NCBI GenBank assembly: GCA_002506535.1
Contig: DAXT01000010.1
Span: forward strand, 30,296-94,295
Length of the DNA stretch: 64,000 nt
Source of the DNA: Methanothrix harundinacea
GTDB lineage: Archaea > Halobacteriota > Methanosarcinia > Methanotrichales > Methanotrichaceae
Reading direction: 5' to 3'
Shown here: positions 57,080 through 64,000 of the stretch, one piece after another
Layout of the letters: each line of letters begins with the position of its first letter
Numbering within the stretch: position 1 is the first letter of the stretch
The notes under the pieces: model-generated
What the model saw: the letters and a program-made list of their open reading frames with translations, nothing else
Told to the model about the DNA's origin: nothing
The model's database searches: none
Position numbers and translations under genes: made by a program

Positions 57080-58795
57080 TTGAAAACTGCAAATGATGTC
57101 TTGAGCGCCCTGCAGTCGGCCTTTCCGGGAGCGATCGAGGAGGCGAAGGTCGCCCCCGAGCGGCAGCTCTGGGCCACGGTCAAGCCGGAGAGGATCGTAG
57201 AGGTCTGCAAGTATCTGAGGGACAATCACAGCTTCGATCACTACTCTGGCGCTGTGGGCGTCGACAGGATCGGTGAAGGCCTCTTCGAGGTGACGGAGAT
57301 GTTGGCGAGCCACGGCGCTCACCAGGTGGTGGCTCTCCTCAAGGTCAAGACCAGAAGGGACGACCCTCATGTCAAGTCCCTGACGGGCCTTTACTGGAAC
57401 GCCAACTGGTACGAGCGCGAGATCTGGGAGATGCTGGGGATCGATTTTGAGGGCCATCCCGAGCTTTACCCCCTCCTCCTCCCTGACGAGCTGGTGGGAT
57501 CATGGCCCTGGAGGAAGGACTTCAAGGGCTACCCGGACTATACCACCGCTGAGAGGGCGATAGAGAAGATCACCCCCGAAGGGTACACCGAGTATTCCAT
57601 CCCTCCGACGGAGGCGGAGATCGCGGCCGGAACAGTTCCCACCGAGAGGCCGAAGTACCCCACCTTCCGGGAGCGGGAGGAGATGGCGATCGAAGAGAGC
57701 TCTGAGATGATCCTCCACCTCGGCCCCCAGCACGCCATCGTCCCTGGCCCCTTCCTCCTCGACATCCTAGTCGACGGGGAGAGGATCAAGAAGGCCTTCC
57801 TCGACATCGGTTACATCCACAAGGGGATCGAGAAGATCATGGAGAACAGGACGTACGTCCAGGGGATCCCCATAACGGACCGTCTCTGCTACATGGCCGC
57901 CCTGACAAACAACGAAGCGTACTGCGGAGCCGTTGAGAGGCTCCTCGGGATCGAGGCCCCCGAGAGGGCCCAGTACATCCGGATCATCACAGAGGAGCTA
58001 TCGAGGATCCAAAGCCACCTCCTGGGGACCGCCGAGTTTCTGACCCTCATCGGGAGCGCCGTCTTAAGCCCCTTCCTCTATATGATCATCGACAGAGAGG
58101 ACGTCCTCACCTGCATCGAGAGCGTTACAGGAGCCAGGATCAACCACAGCTTCGTCCGGTTCGGCGGGGTCAGAAACGACCTTCCCGACGGCTTCAAGGA
58201 TATGACCCTGGACGCTCTGAAGATGGTCAGAGAGAAGACCGAGGAGTACAAGGAGCTCTTCCTCTCCGACAGCATGTACCGCAAGAGGATGGAGGGGATA
58301 GGAGTTCTTTCGCAGTCTGAGGCGAGGAGGCTCGGCGTCTCAGGTCCTCCCCTGAGGGCGTCGGACACCCCCTACGACATGAGGAGGGATGATCCGTATC
58401 TCCTCTACAAAGACCTGGACTTTGAGGTGATAACGAGGAAGGAGGGAGACTCCAGGGCGAGGGTCGAGGTGAGGCTGGACGAGATCATCGAGAGCTGCTA
58501 CCTAGTCGAGCAGTGTCTCGACCAGATACCGAGCGGTCCCATAATGGCCGAGAACGTTCCAAAGAAGATCAAGCCCGAACCTGGGGAGGCCTACTATCGG
58601 GTCGAAGACGCCCGGGGAGAGATGGGCTTCTTCGTCGCGAGCGACGGGTCGGACAAGCCCGTCAAGGTCAAGGCCAGGGGTCCCGTCTACGCCTACTTCC
58701 AGGCCCTTCCCCCGCTCCTCGAGGGCGTCTACATAGCCGACGTCGTCGCCATCGCGGGCAGCATGGACTCCTGTACCAGCGAGGTGGACCGGTAG
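57080..58795 (+). CDS. fpoCD: fused F420H2 dehydrogenase subunits FpoC and FpoD
   Basis: This single 571-residue frame encodes both proteins. Residues 1-170 are FpoC/NuoC (SLTGLYWNANWYEREIWEMLGI, LYPLLLPDEL). A ~40-residue linker follows, and from about 210 the FpoD/NuoD part with LGPQHAIVPGPFLLDIL, IGYIHKGIEKIMENRTY and the family end IAGSMDSCTSEVDR. TTG 57080 follows AGGAGG. In Methanosarcina the two are separate genes to my knowledge, while fused NuoCD is known in enterobacteria. The carrier-binding cavity residues in FpoD appear intact. Confidence 0.92.
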   Translation: MKTANDVLSALQSAFPGAIEEAKVAPERQLWATVKPERIVEVCKYLRDNHSFDHYSGAVGVDRIGEGLFEVTEMLASHGAHQVVALLKVKTRRDDPHVKSLTGLYWNANWYEREIWEMLGIDFEGHPELYPLLLPDELVGSWPWRKDFKGYPDYTTAERAIEKITPEGYTEYSIPPTEAEIAAGTVPTERPKYPTFREREEMAIEESSEMILHLGPQHAIVPGPFLLDILVDGERIKKAFLDIGYIHKGIEKIMENRTYVQGIPITDRLCYMAALTNNEAYCGAVERLLGIEAPERAQYIRIITEELSRIQSHLLGTAEFLTLIGSAVLSPFLYMIIDREDVLTCIESVTGARINHSFVRFGGVRNDLPDGFKDMTLDALKMVREKTEEYKELFLSDSMYRKRMEGIGVLSQSEARRLGVSGPPLRASDTPYDMRRDDPYLLYKDLDFEVITRKEGDSRARVEVRLDEIIESCYLVEQCLDQIPSGPIMAENVPKKIKPEPGEAYYRVEDARGEMGFFVASDGSDKPVKVKARGPVYAYFQALPPLLEGVYIADVVAIAGSMDSCTSEVDR

Positions 58796-58807
58796 GAGGG
58801 TTGTTTA

Positions 58808-59854
58808 ATGGAGTTATTATCTGCGATCACTGATTTTGCAGCCCGGGAGCCGAAGATATTCGCGGTGATCCTAGGCCTCATCGGGGCAGCCGTCCTCGCT
58901 TCGGTGATAAATGTGGCCGCCATGGCCGTCGTCTGGCTCGAGAGGAAGGTCATGGGCGACCTTCAGGCCAGGTACGGCCCCAACAGAGTCGGCGGACGGT
59001 GGGGGATACTCCAGCTGGGGGCTGATGCCATCAAGCTCTTCACCAAAGAGGATATCATCCCCCGGGGCGCGGACAAGTCTGTCTACGTCTGGGCTCCGAT
59101 AGTGGCGTCCGCGACCACGATGCTCGTCGCGGGTGCCATACCCTTCGGCGCCGTCATCATCGACGGGAGGGAGATCCCTCTCGTGGTGGCCAACATGGAC
59201 ATCAGCGCCCTGTACGTGGAGGCCGCCCTCAGCCTGATGGCGATAGGGGCCTTCATGGCCGGGTACTCTTCGAACAACAAGTACTCGATGCTGGGAGCCT
59301 TTCGGGGCGTGGCGAGGATGATCGCCTATGAGGTCCCCATGGGCGTCTGCGTCATAAGCGTCGCCGTAATGGCCCACAGCCTCAACCTCGTCGAGATAGT
59401 CAACGCCCAGCAGAGCATCTGGTTCGCCGTTGCTCAGCCTCTGGGGTTCGTGATATTCGCCATCTGTCTCATAACGGATCTGGGGAGGATGCCCTTCGAC
59501 CAGACCGAGGCTGAGGAGGAGATCATCGCCGGCTACAATACAGAGTACAGCGGAATCAGGTTTGGTCTCCTCTACTTCCAGGAGTACAACATGATGCTCC
59601 TCGGGTCGATCCTTCTCGTCCTCCTATTCCTCGGAGGCTGGAACGGTCCGGTCATTCCGGTGATATCCTTCATATCGCCGATGATCTGGTTCTTCATGAA
59701 GCTCCTGATAGTGCTGGTGGCCTTGATCTGGATCAGGGTATCTCTGGTGAGGTTCAGGATAGATCAGGTCACAGACCTGGGGTGGAAGGTACTGCTTCCC
59801 CTCTCGCTGGTGAACTTCGTATGGGCGGTAGCGGTGGGGCTCTACTTTGCGTGA
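58808..59854 (+). CDS. fpoH: F420H2 dehydrogenase subunit FpoH
   Basis: This is a 348-residue NuoH-type membrane subunit from ATG 58808. Eight or so membrane segments are present, with LERKVMGDLQARYGPNRVGG, GILQLGADAIKLFTKEDIIP, GRMPFDQTEAEEEIIAGYNTEYSG and RVSLVRFRIDQVTDLGWK, all hallmarks of the subunit lining the carrier-binding site. Family length is normal. It follows fpoCD after 12 bases. Confidence 0.96.
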   Translation: MELLSAITDFAAREPKIFAVILGLIGAAVLASVINVAAMAVVWLERKVMGDLQARYGPNRVGGRWGILQLGADAIKLFTKEDIIPRGADKSVYVWAPIVASATTMLVAGAIPFGAVIIDGREIPLVVANMDISALYVEAALSLMAIGAFMAGYSSNNKYSMLGAFRGVARMIAYEVPMGVCVISVAVMAHSLNLVEIVNAQQSIWFAVAQPLGFVIFAICLITDLGRMPFDQTEAEEEIIAGYNTEYSGIRFGLLYFQEYNMMLLGSILLVLLFLGGWNGPVIPVISFISPMIWFFMKLLIVLVALIWIRVSLVRFRIDQVTDLGWKVLLPLSLVNFVWAVAVGLYFA

Positions 59855-59865
59855 GGTGATGATCT

Positions 59866-60417
59866 ATGGTGCTTAAGAACCTCAAAATGACCCTCAGGCG
59901 CTCTGTCAGCGGCGTCGAGGTCACGCGTCTCTATCCAGAGAAGATCATGGATCTTCCCGACGCAGAGAGGGGCGTTCACGTCCTGGAGATAAGAAAGTGC
60001 ATCGGCTGCGGTGCGTGTGTCAGGATCTGCCCCAACGACTGCGTGAAGCTGGTGGACTACAAGCGCGGAAACCCCATCAAGAACAAGAAGCTCCAGTATC
60101 CTCAGATCGATTACGGCAGGTGCATGTTCTGCGGCCTCTGCGTAGACGACTGTCCTGCGAGCTGTCTTATCATGTCCAAGGCCTTCGAGATAGCCGGCTG
60201 GGAGAGGGACGATATAATCTACGGACCCGAGAAGATCGGCGTCGGCATGTACAGCGACCAGGAGCTCTCAGAGCTCGCCGAAGAGGCGAGGAAGGCTGAA
60301 GAGGAGAAGAAGAGGAAGGCTGCAGAGGCTGCCAAGGCCAAGAAGGCGAAGGCTGCCAAGGCCGAAGAAGGAGAGACCGGTTCCGGCGAGAAAGCTGCCA
60401 AGAAGAAGGCAGAATGA
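59866..60417 (+). CDS. fpoI: F420H2 dehydrogenase subunit FpoI with Lys/Ala-rich tail
   Basis: This is a 183-residue NuoI-type subunit. Two [4Fe-4S] motifs are present: CIGCGACVRICPNDC and CMFCGLCVDDCPASC. They relay electrons to FpoB. After residue about 138 comes a tail of roughly 45 residues rich in Ala, Lys and Glu (EEARKAEEEKKRKAAEAAK, then AKKAKAAKAEEG), which is longer than I expect for the family. It may form a charged helix that docks the electron-input module or soluble ferredoxin. Confidence 0.94.
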   Translation: MVLKNLKMTLRRSVSGVEVTRLYPEKIMDLPDAERGVHVLEIRKCIGCGACVRICPNDCVKLVDYKRGNPIKNKKLQYPQIDYGRCMFCGLCVDDCPASCLIMSKAFEIAGWERDDIIYGPEKIGVGMYSDQELSELAEEARKAEEEKKRKAAEAAKAKKAKAAKAEEGETGSGEKAAKKKAE

Positions 60418-60437
60418 CTATCGGAGGTTGAGATCAA

Positions 60438-60737
60438 ATGATAGATCTTGCTCAATTTTACGACATAAGGTTCCTGATAGAGCTTGGGGCGTTCTCCCTT
60501 TTAGCGGTGCTGATCCTCGGTTTCTCGATCCTCACCGTATGGTCCAGGAATATGGTCCATGCCGCTCTATATCTATTGGGGGCCTTCGCCTCTGTGGCCA
60601 TGTTATACGTATCCCTGAACGCCAGCTTCGTCGGCGTTGCCCAGGTTCTCGTATACATAGGGGCCGTTGGAGTGCTGATACTCTTTGCAGTGATGCTCAC
60701 GAGGAGGACTCTGGTGGAGGAGGAATCCCATGGTTAA
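60438..60737 (+). CDS. fpoJ: F420H2 dehydrogenase subunit FpoJ, N-terminal half
   Basis: This is a 99-residue protein corresponding to the first part of NuoJ. ATG 60438 follows GGAGGTTGAGATCAA. It has three hydrophobic segments with NMVHAALYLLGAFASVAMLYVSL and FVGVAQVLVYIGAVGVLILFAVML. NuoJ is split into two genes in fpo operons. It ends eight bases inside the next gene. Confidence 0.93.
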   Translation: MIDLAQFYDIRFLIELGAFSLLAVLILGFSILTVWSRNMVHAALYLLGAFASVAMLYVSLNASFVGVAQVLVYIGAVGVLILFAVMLTRRTLVEEESHG

Positions 60738-60996
60738 GGTAAAAACAGCGATCTTAACGCTGATCTTTCTGGCGACGCTGATCGTATTTTTCGCAGCGAC
60801 ACCATGGGACGGCGCAGAGAAGAGCCCGTACAGTTTCGAGCCGAGAGAGGGGGTCAGAGCTCCGGAGAGCGGGGCGGGGGATATCGGCGTTGAGATCTTC
60901 ACGCTCTACATCTTCGCCTTCGAGGTCCTCGCCCTGGTCCTTCTGGCGGCTATGATCGGTGCGATCTACGTCGCAAGAAAGGAGTTGCCGAGATGA
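60730..60996 (+). CDS. F420H2 dehydrogenase subunit FpoJ, C-terminal half
   Basis: This is an 88-residue protein from ATG 60730, overlapping the first FpoJ gene by eight bases. One segment lies near the start (AILTLIFLATLIVFFAATP), then a polar loop, then IFTLYIFAFEVLALVLLAAMIG, the second half of NuoJ. The overlap ensures equal synthesis of both halves. The two-gene NuoJ is a known feature of fpo operons. Confidence 0.9.
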   Translation: MVKVKTAILTLIFLATLIVFFAATPWDGAEKSPYSFEPREGVRAPESGAGDIGVEIFTLYIFAFEVLALVLLAAMIGAIYVARKELPR

Positions 60997-61018
60997 TGGG
61001 GTGGAGGGAGGAAAAGAG

Positions 61019-61321
61019 ATGATTCCACTGGTGCTTTACGTGCTGCTGGCGTCGGCGATGTTCGCCATCGGCCTTTACGGCCTTCTTACCCAGCGCAACG
61101 GTATCAAGCTGATGATGTGCGTGGAGATCCTGCTCAACAGCGCGATAATCAACCTGGTGGCGTTCTCGGCGTACCTGCCCAACGTAAACGGCCAGGTATT
61201 CGCCCTCTTCGCCATCGCTCTCGCAGCTGCTGAGGCCGGCATCGGGTTTGCCATAATGATCGCGCTCTACCGGCTGTATGGAACGATAGAGCTGGACAAC
61301 ATCAACGCGTTGAGGTGGTAG
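61019..61321 (+). CDS. fpoK: F420H2 dehydrogenase subunit FpoK
   Basis: This is a 100-residue NuoK-type subunit. I use ATG 61019 after GGAGGGAGGAAAAGAG; the frame is open to 60959, but that extension overlaps fpoJ and is polar. It has three membrane segments with LLTQRNGIKLMMCVEILLNSAIINLVAF, containing the conserved Glu of the proton path, and FAIALAAAEAGIGFAIMIALYR with the second Glu. Length and motifs are typical. Confidence 0.95.
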   Translation: MIPLVLYVLLASAMFAIGLYGLLTQRNGIKLMMCVEILLNSAIINLVAFSAYLPNVNGQVFALFAIALAAAEAGIGFAIMIALYRLYGTIELDNINALRW

Positions 61322-61325
61322 ACGG

Positions 61326-63284
61326 ATGTACCAAGATTACGCCTATCTGATCGTGGGGTTGCCGGTTCTGGCCTTCGTCCTCACGATCTTTCTCGGTTGG
61401 CGTCTGCCAAAGGGCGGAGGGTTCTTCACAGTTCTGGCTACCTTCGCCGGGTTCATACTCTCCTTTGGGATATTCAGGGAGATCTACCCGAACAACGAGA
61501 TAGTCCATCAATCGATGCACTGGTTCGCCAGCTTCAACGCCGGGATACTGATAGATCCGCTGGCCATAGTGATGCTCCTGATGGTGACCTTCGTCTGTAC
61601 TCTGATCCACACTTACGCCCTGGGGTACATGGAAGGCGACCCCGGCATGGCACGGTACTTCGCCGAAGCGGGACTTTTCACCGCGGCGATGCTCGGCCTC
61701 GTCTTCTCGGACAACCTCCTTCAGCTCTTCATATTCTGGGAGCTTGTAGGCCTATGTTCGTACCTTCTCATCGGGTTCTGGTACCGCAAGCCCTCGGCGG
61801 CCTCTGCCGCCAAGAAGGCGTTCCTGGTGACGAGGGTTGGAGACGTGATGTTCCTCGCGGGGATAGTTCTCCTCTATTCCAACATGGTGAAGCTGAACCT
61901 CGTCCTCCCTGAGGGGGCGTACCTCCTCCAGTTCCAGACGATATACGACAGCCTCGTCCACATACCGCCAGACCAGCTCACCTGGATAGCCCTCCTCCTC
62001 TTCGGAGGTGCTGTGGGCAAGTCCGGTCAGTTCCCTCTGCACGTCTGGCTTCCCGACGCCATGGAGGGTCCCACCACCGTCTCGGCTATGATCCATGCCG
62101 CGACGATGGTTACCGCCGGCGTCTACCTGGTGGCCAGGATGTTCCCCCTCTTCTATGCGGCACCCGATGCCCTCATGGTGGTGGCTTACATCGGCGCCTT
62201 TACGGCGCTATTTGCCGCGACGATGGGCCTTGTGATGTTCGACATCAAGAGGGTCCTCGCCTACTCGACGGTGAGCCAGCTGGGATACATGATGGCGGCC
62301 CTCGGGTTCGGCGCCGCCGTAGGGGCGACGGCCGTCGGAGTCTCCATGTTCCATCTGATAGGCCACTCCTTCTTCAAGGCCCTCCTCTTCCTCTGCGCCG
62401 GCAGCGTAATCCACGCCGTCTCCACCAACGACATGAGGGAGATGGGCGGGGTATTGAGGTCGATGAAGTGGACCGGCCTCACCATGCTGGCGGGGTCGCT
62501 GACCCTGGCAGGGTTCCCCCTGACGACGGGCTTCTTCAGCAAGGACGAGATCATAATCCTCGCCTTCGAGAACGGGGCCTTCGGCCTCGGATGGATCCCG
62601 TACGTATTCGTCATCCTGGCGGCCCTCCTGACGGCCATCTACACCTTCAGGCTCTGGTTCCTAACCTTCGACGGCGAGCCGAGGTCTGATTATCACAAGC
62701 ACGAGTCCCCCTGGATCATGCTGGGTCCTCTGGTGATTTTAGCGGTCTTCGCCCTCTTCATGGGGATGCCGACACAGGGGCAGTTCTACGACTACGTCGG
62801 GAACAACTTCGAGCACTTCGGGGTCGACTTTGAGGAGCTGGCCCATATCGGAGGCCATCACGTCGAGCACGGCCACGTCCACGAGCCGTTCATATTCAAG
62901 ATCCTCCCGATAATAGTCGGAGTCGGCGGGATAATCATCGCGGCTCTCTTCTATTCGAGATGGAAGAGGTTTGACCCGTCGATGATAACCTCGGAGAGGG
63001 ATCCTCTGCGGCGTATCCTCCTCAAGAGGTACTACCAGAACGAGATCTACACCCTCTGGTTCGCAGAGAAGGTCGTCTACGGCATAGCCCTCGTCTCCAA
63101 CATGATCGACCTCAAGATCATAGATGGGGCGGTGAACAAGATCAGCGCAGTATCCGTGGGTTTCGGCGGAACGCTCCGTAAAGTTCAGACCGGCGTCATA
63201 CAGAACTACATAACCGCCATAGTTCTAGGACTGGCAGCGCTGTTGATATTGATTAAGCTGGCTACTATGGGGGTGGCGATATGA
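61326..63284 (+). CDS. fpoL: F420H2 dehydrogenase subunit FpoL
   Basis: This is a 652-residue NuoL-type antiporter-like subunit from ATG 61326. Around 14-16 hydrophobic segments are present. Key features are the Glu in ELVGLCSYLLIGFWY, GKSGQFPLHVWLPDAMEGPTTVSA, LVMFDIKRVLAYSTVSQLGYM, HAFFKALLFL-type HSFFKALLFLCAGSV, and the Lys of TGFFSKDEII. A His-rich stretch near residue 510 (GGHHVEHGHVHEP) is a local peculiarity. It forms the distal end of the proton-pumping arm and overlaps fpoM by four bases. Confidence 0.96.
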   Translation: MYQDYAYLIVGLPVLAFVLTIFLGWRLPKGGGFFTVLATFAGFILSFGIFREIYPNNEIVHQSMHWFASFNAGILIDPLAIVMLLMVTFVCTLIHTYALGYMEGDPGMARYFAEAGLFTAAMLGLVFSDNLLQLFIFWELVGLCSYLLIGFWYRKPSAASAAKKAFLVTRVGDVMFLAGIVLLYSNMVKLNLVLPEGAYLLQFQTIYDSLVHIPPDQLTWIALLLFGGAVGKSGQFPLHVWLPDAMEGPTTVSAMIHAATMVTAGVYLVARMFPLFYAAPDALMVVAYIGAFTALFAATMGLVMFDIKRVLAYSTVSQLGYMMAALGFGAAVGATAVGVSMFHLIGHSFFKALLFLCAGSVIHAVSTNDMREMGGVLRSMKWTGLTMLAGSLTLAGFPLTTGFFSKDEIIILAFENGAFGLGWIPYVFVILAALLTAIYTFRLWFLTFDGEPRSDYHKHESPWIMLGPLVILAVFALFMGMPTQGQFYDYVGNNFEHFGVDFEELAHIGGHHVEHGHVHEPFIFKILPIIVGVGGIIIAALFYSRWKRFDPSMITSERDPLRRILLKRYYQNEIYTLWFAEKVVYGIALVSNMIDLKIIDGAVNKISAVSVGFGGTLRKVQTGVIQNYITAIVLGLAALLILIKLATMGVAI

Positions 63285-64000
63285 TGGATAACGCCATTTC
63301 ACTGATGATCGCCATACCGCTCCTGGCGGCCGTCGTCGCCTTCCTCTTCGGAAAGGGAGCGAGGTACGCCGCCCTGATAGGGTCTCTCTTACCTCTGGCG
63401 ATATCGCTCCAGATGTTCAGGGAGTTTGACAGGACGACGAACGTCATGCAGTTCGTCGAGAGCTACGACTGGGTCCCGGCCATCGGCGTCAAGTACACCG
63501 TCGGCGTCGACGGCATAGGGATGCCTCTGATCCTCCTCTCGACTATCGTCACCGTACTGGTGGTGATATACTCCTGGGGCGAGAAGAAGAGGCCAAACCA
63601 GTTCTTCGCCCTCCTCCTCCTCAACGAGGTGGGAGTACTCGGAGTCTTTGCAGCTCTGGACTTCTTCCTATTCTACATCTTCTGGGAGGTTGTCCTGATA
63701 CCGATGTTCTTCCTGGTGGGGATATGGGGCGGTCCGAGGAAGGATTATGCAGCCATCAAGTTCTTCATCTACACCCACGTGGCGAGCTTGATAATGCTCC
63801 TATCGATATTCGCCCTCTACTTCAGCTACAGGACGCCTGAGGGCCTGCGGACCTTCGACATGATGACCCTCCTGGCGGCGACGGGGGACTCGACGATATT
63901 CTCGCCGATGGCGCTGAACCTGATCTTCTTCGGGCTCCTTTTCGGGTTCCTGGTGAAGATGCCCGCGGTCCCGTTCCACACCTGGCTGCCCGACGCCCAC
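63281..64000 (+). CDS. fpoM: F420H2 dehydrogenase subunit FpoM, 5' part
   Basis: ATG 63281 overlaps the fpoL stop. The 240 visible residues cover the front of a NuoM-type subunit: AIPLLAAVVAFLFGKGAR, VGVDGIGMPLILLSTI, the Glu in FYIFWEVVLIPMFFLVGIWGG, and KMPAVPFHTWLPDAH at the edge. The frame is open at 64000, so the C-terminal half lies outside the window. fpoN and fpoO would be expected next. Confidence 0.93.
   Translation, partial: MMDNAISLMIAIPLLAAVVAFLFGKGARYAALIGSLLPLAISLQMFREFDRTTNVMQFVESYDWVPAIGVKYTVGVDGIGMPLILLSTIVTVLVVIYSWGEKKRPNQFFALLLLNEVGVLGVFAALDFFLFYIFWEVVLIPMFFLVGIWGGPRKDYAAIKFFIYTHVASLIMLLSIFALYFSYRTPEGLRTFDMMTLLAATGDSTIFSPMALNLIFFGLLFGFLVKMPAVPFHTWLPDAH

Overview
The window is chromosomal DNA from a methanogenic archaeon, most likely an aceticlastic Methanothrix (Methanosaeta) species. 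The evidence is a run of methanogenesis marker genes with the methyl-coenzyme M reductase activator gene atwA, coenzyme F420 genes (cofD, cofG), the archaeal lipid gene egsA, archaeal SepF and SRP19, deoxyhypusine synthase, and an F420H2-dehydrogenase-type (fpo) respiratory operon. GC is high in the core genes. Starts are often TTG or GTG, and several promoters carry archaeal TATA boxes. The genus assignment is inferred from gene content. I found no rRNA, tRNA, CRISPR array or intact insertion sequence.

Layout. 1-2.7 kb: a truncated receiver/multi-PAS histidine kinase. 2.9-5.3 kb: two convergent seven-repeat propeller proteins of one family. 5.4-6.1 kb: a membrane protein/HTH regulator pair. 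6.3-11.7 kb: a tandem array of four exported TPR proteins, three ending in a hairpin that spans or abuts the stop codon, with a relic of a further copy upstream. 11.8-16.4 kb: accessory DNA (frameshifted secreted protein, DUF1848 pair, AT-rich secreted protein) with related palindromes on either side of the AT-rich part. 16.4-22.2 kb: a core block on the minus strand (marker 12, cofD with a probable CTG start, ZPR1-like protein, sepF, cofG, UPF0179, egsA). 22.3-28.0 kb: an orphan ABC ATPase, an AT-rich HEPN-like protein, an acylphosphatase-like protein flanked by a duplicated gene end, a ferredoxin-like protein, nifB and srp19.

28.1-31.6 kb: DUF211, PHP phosphatase, DUF2209, hflX and UPF0280. 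31.7-34.7 kb: a second case in which a gene end (YgiQ-type radical SAM) is duplicated across an AT-rich cargo gene. 34.7-39.4 kb: a frameshifted DUF296 gene, three small secreted lamin-tail-domain proteins, and a B12-type radical SAM gene coupled to an unknown gene. 39.6-46.2 kb: transporters (Sm_multidrug_ex, SLC13, YeeE pair), an apparently exported SAM hydroxide adenosyltransferase-like protein, an N-formylglutamate amidohydrolase-like protein and a C39-like peptidase. 46.4-54.0 kb: a NifX-domain protein, an AhpD-like protein and the minus-strand cluster mmp7-mmp17-mmp15-mmp5-mmp6-mmp3-atwA. 54.2-56.0 kb: an unlisted 57-residue zinc-type protein, ubiX and deoxyhypusine synthase. 56.1-64.0 kb: fpoA-B-CD-H-I-J-J-K-L-M, with C and D fused and M running off the end.

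How it fits together. The fpo complex is the membrane proton pump, cofD and cofG make F420, and the marker/atwA cluster activates methyl-coenzyme M reductase. NifB and the NifX-domain protein may supply or carry the complex iron-sulfur cluster used in that activation. Four genes carry single frameshifts in or next to short base runs. This could reflect sequencing error, recent decay or, for the ten-base G tract, phase variation.
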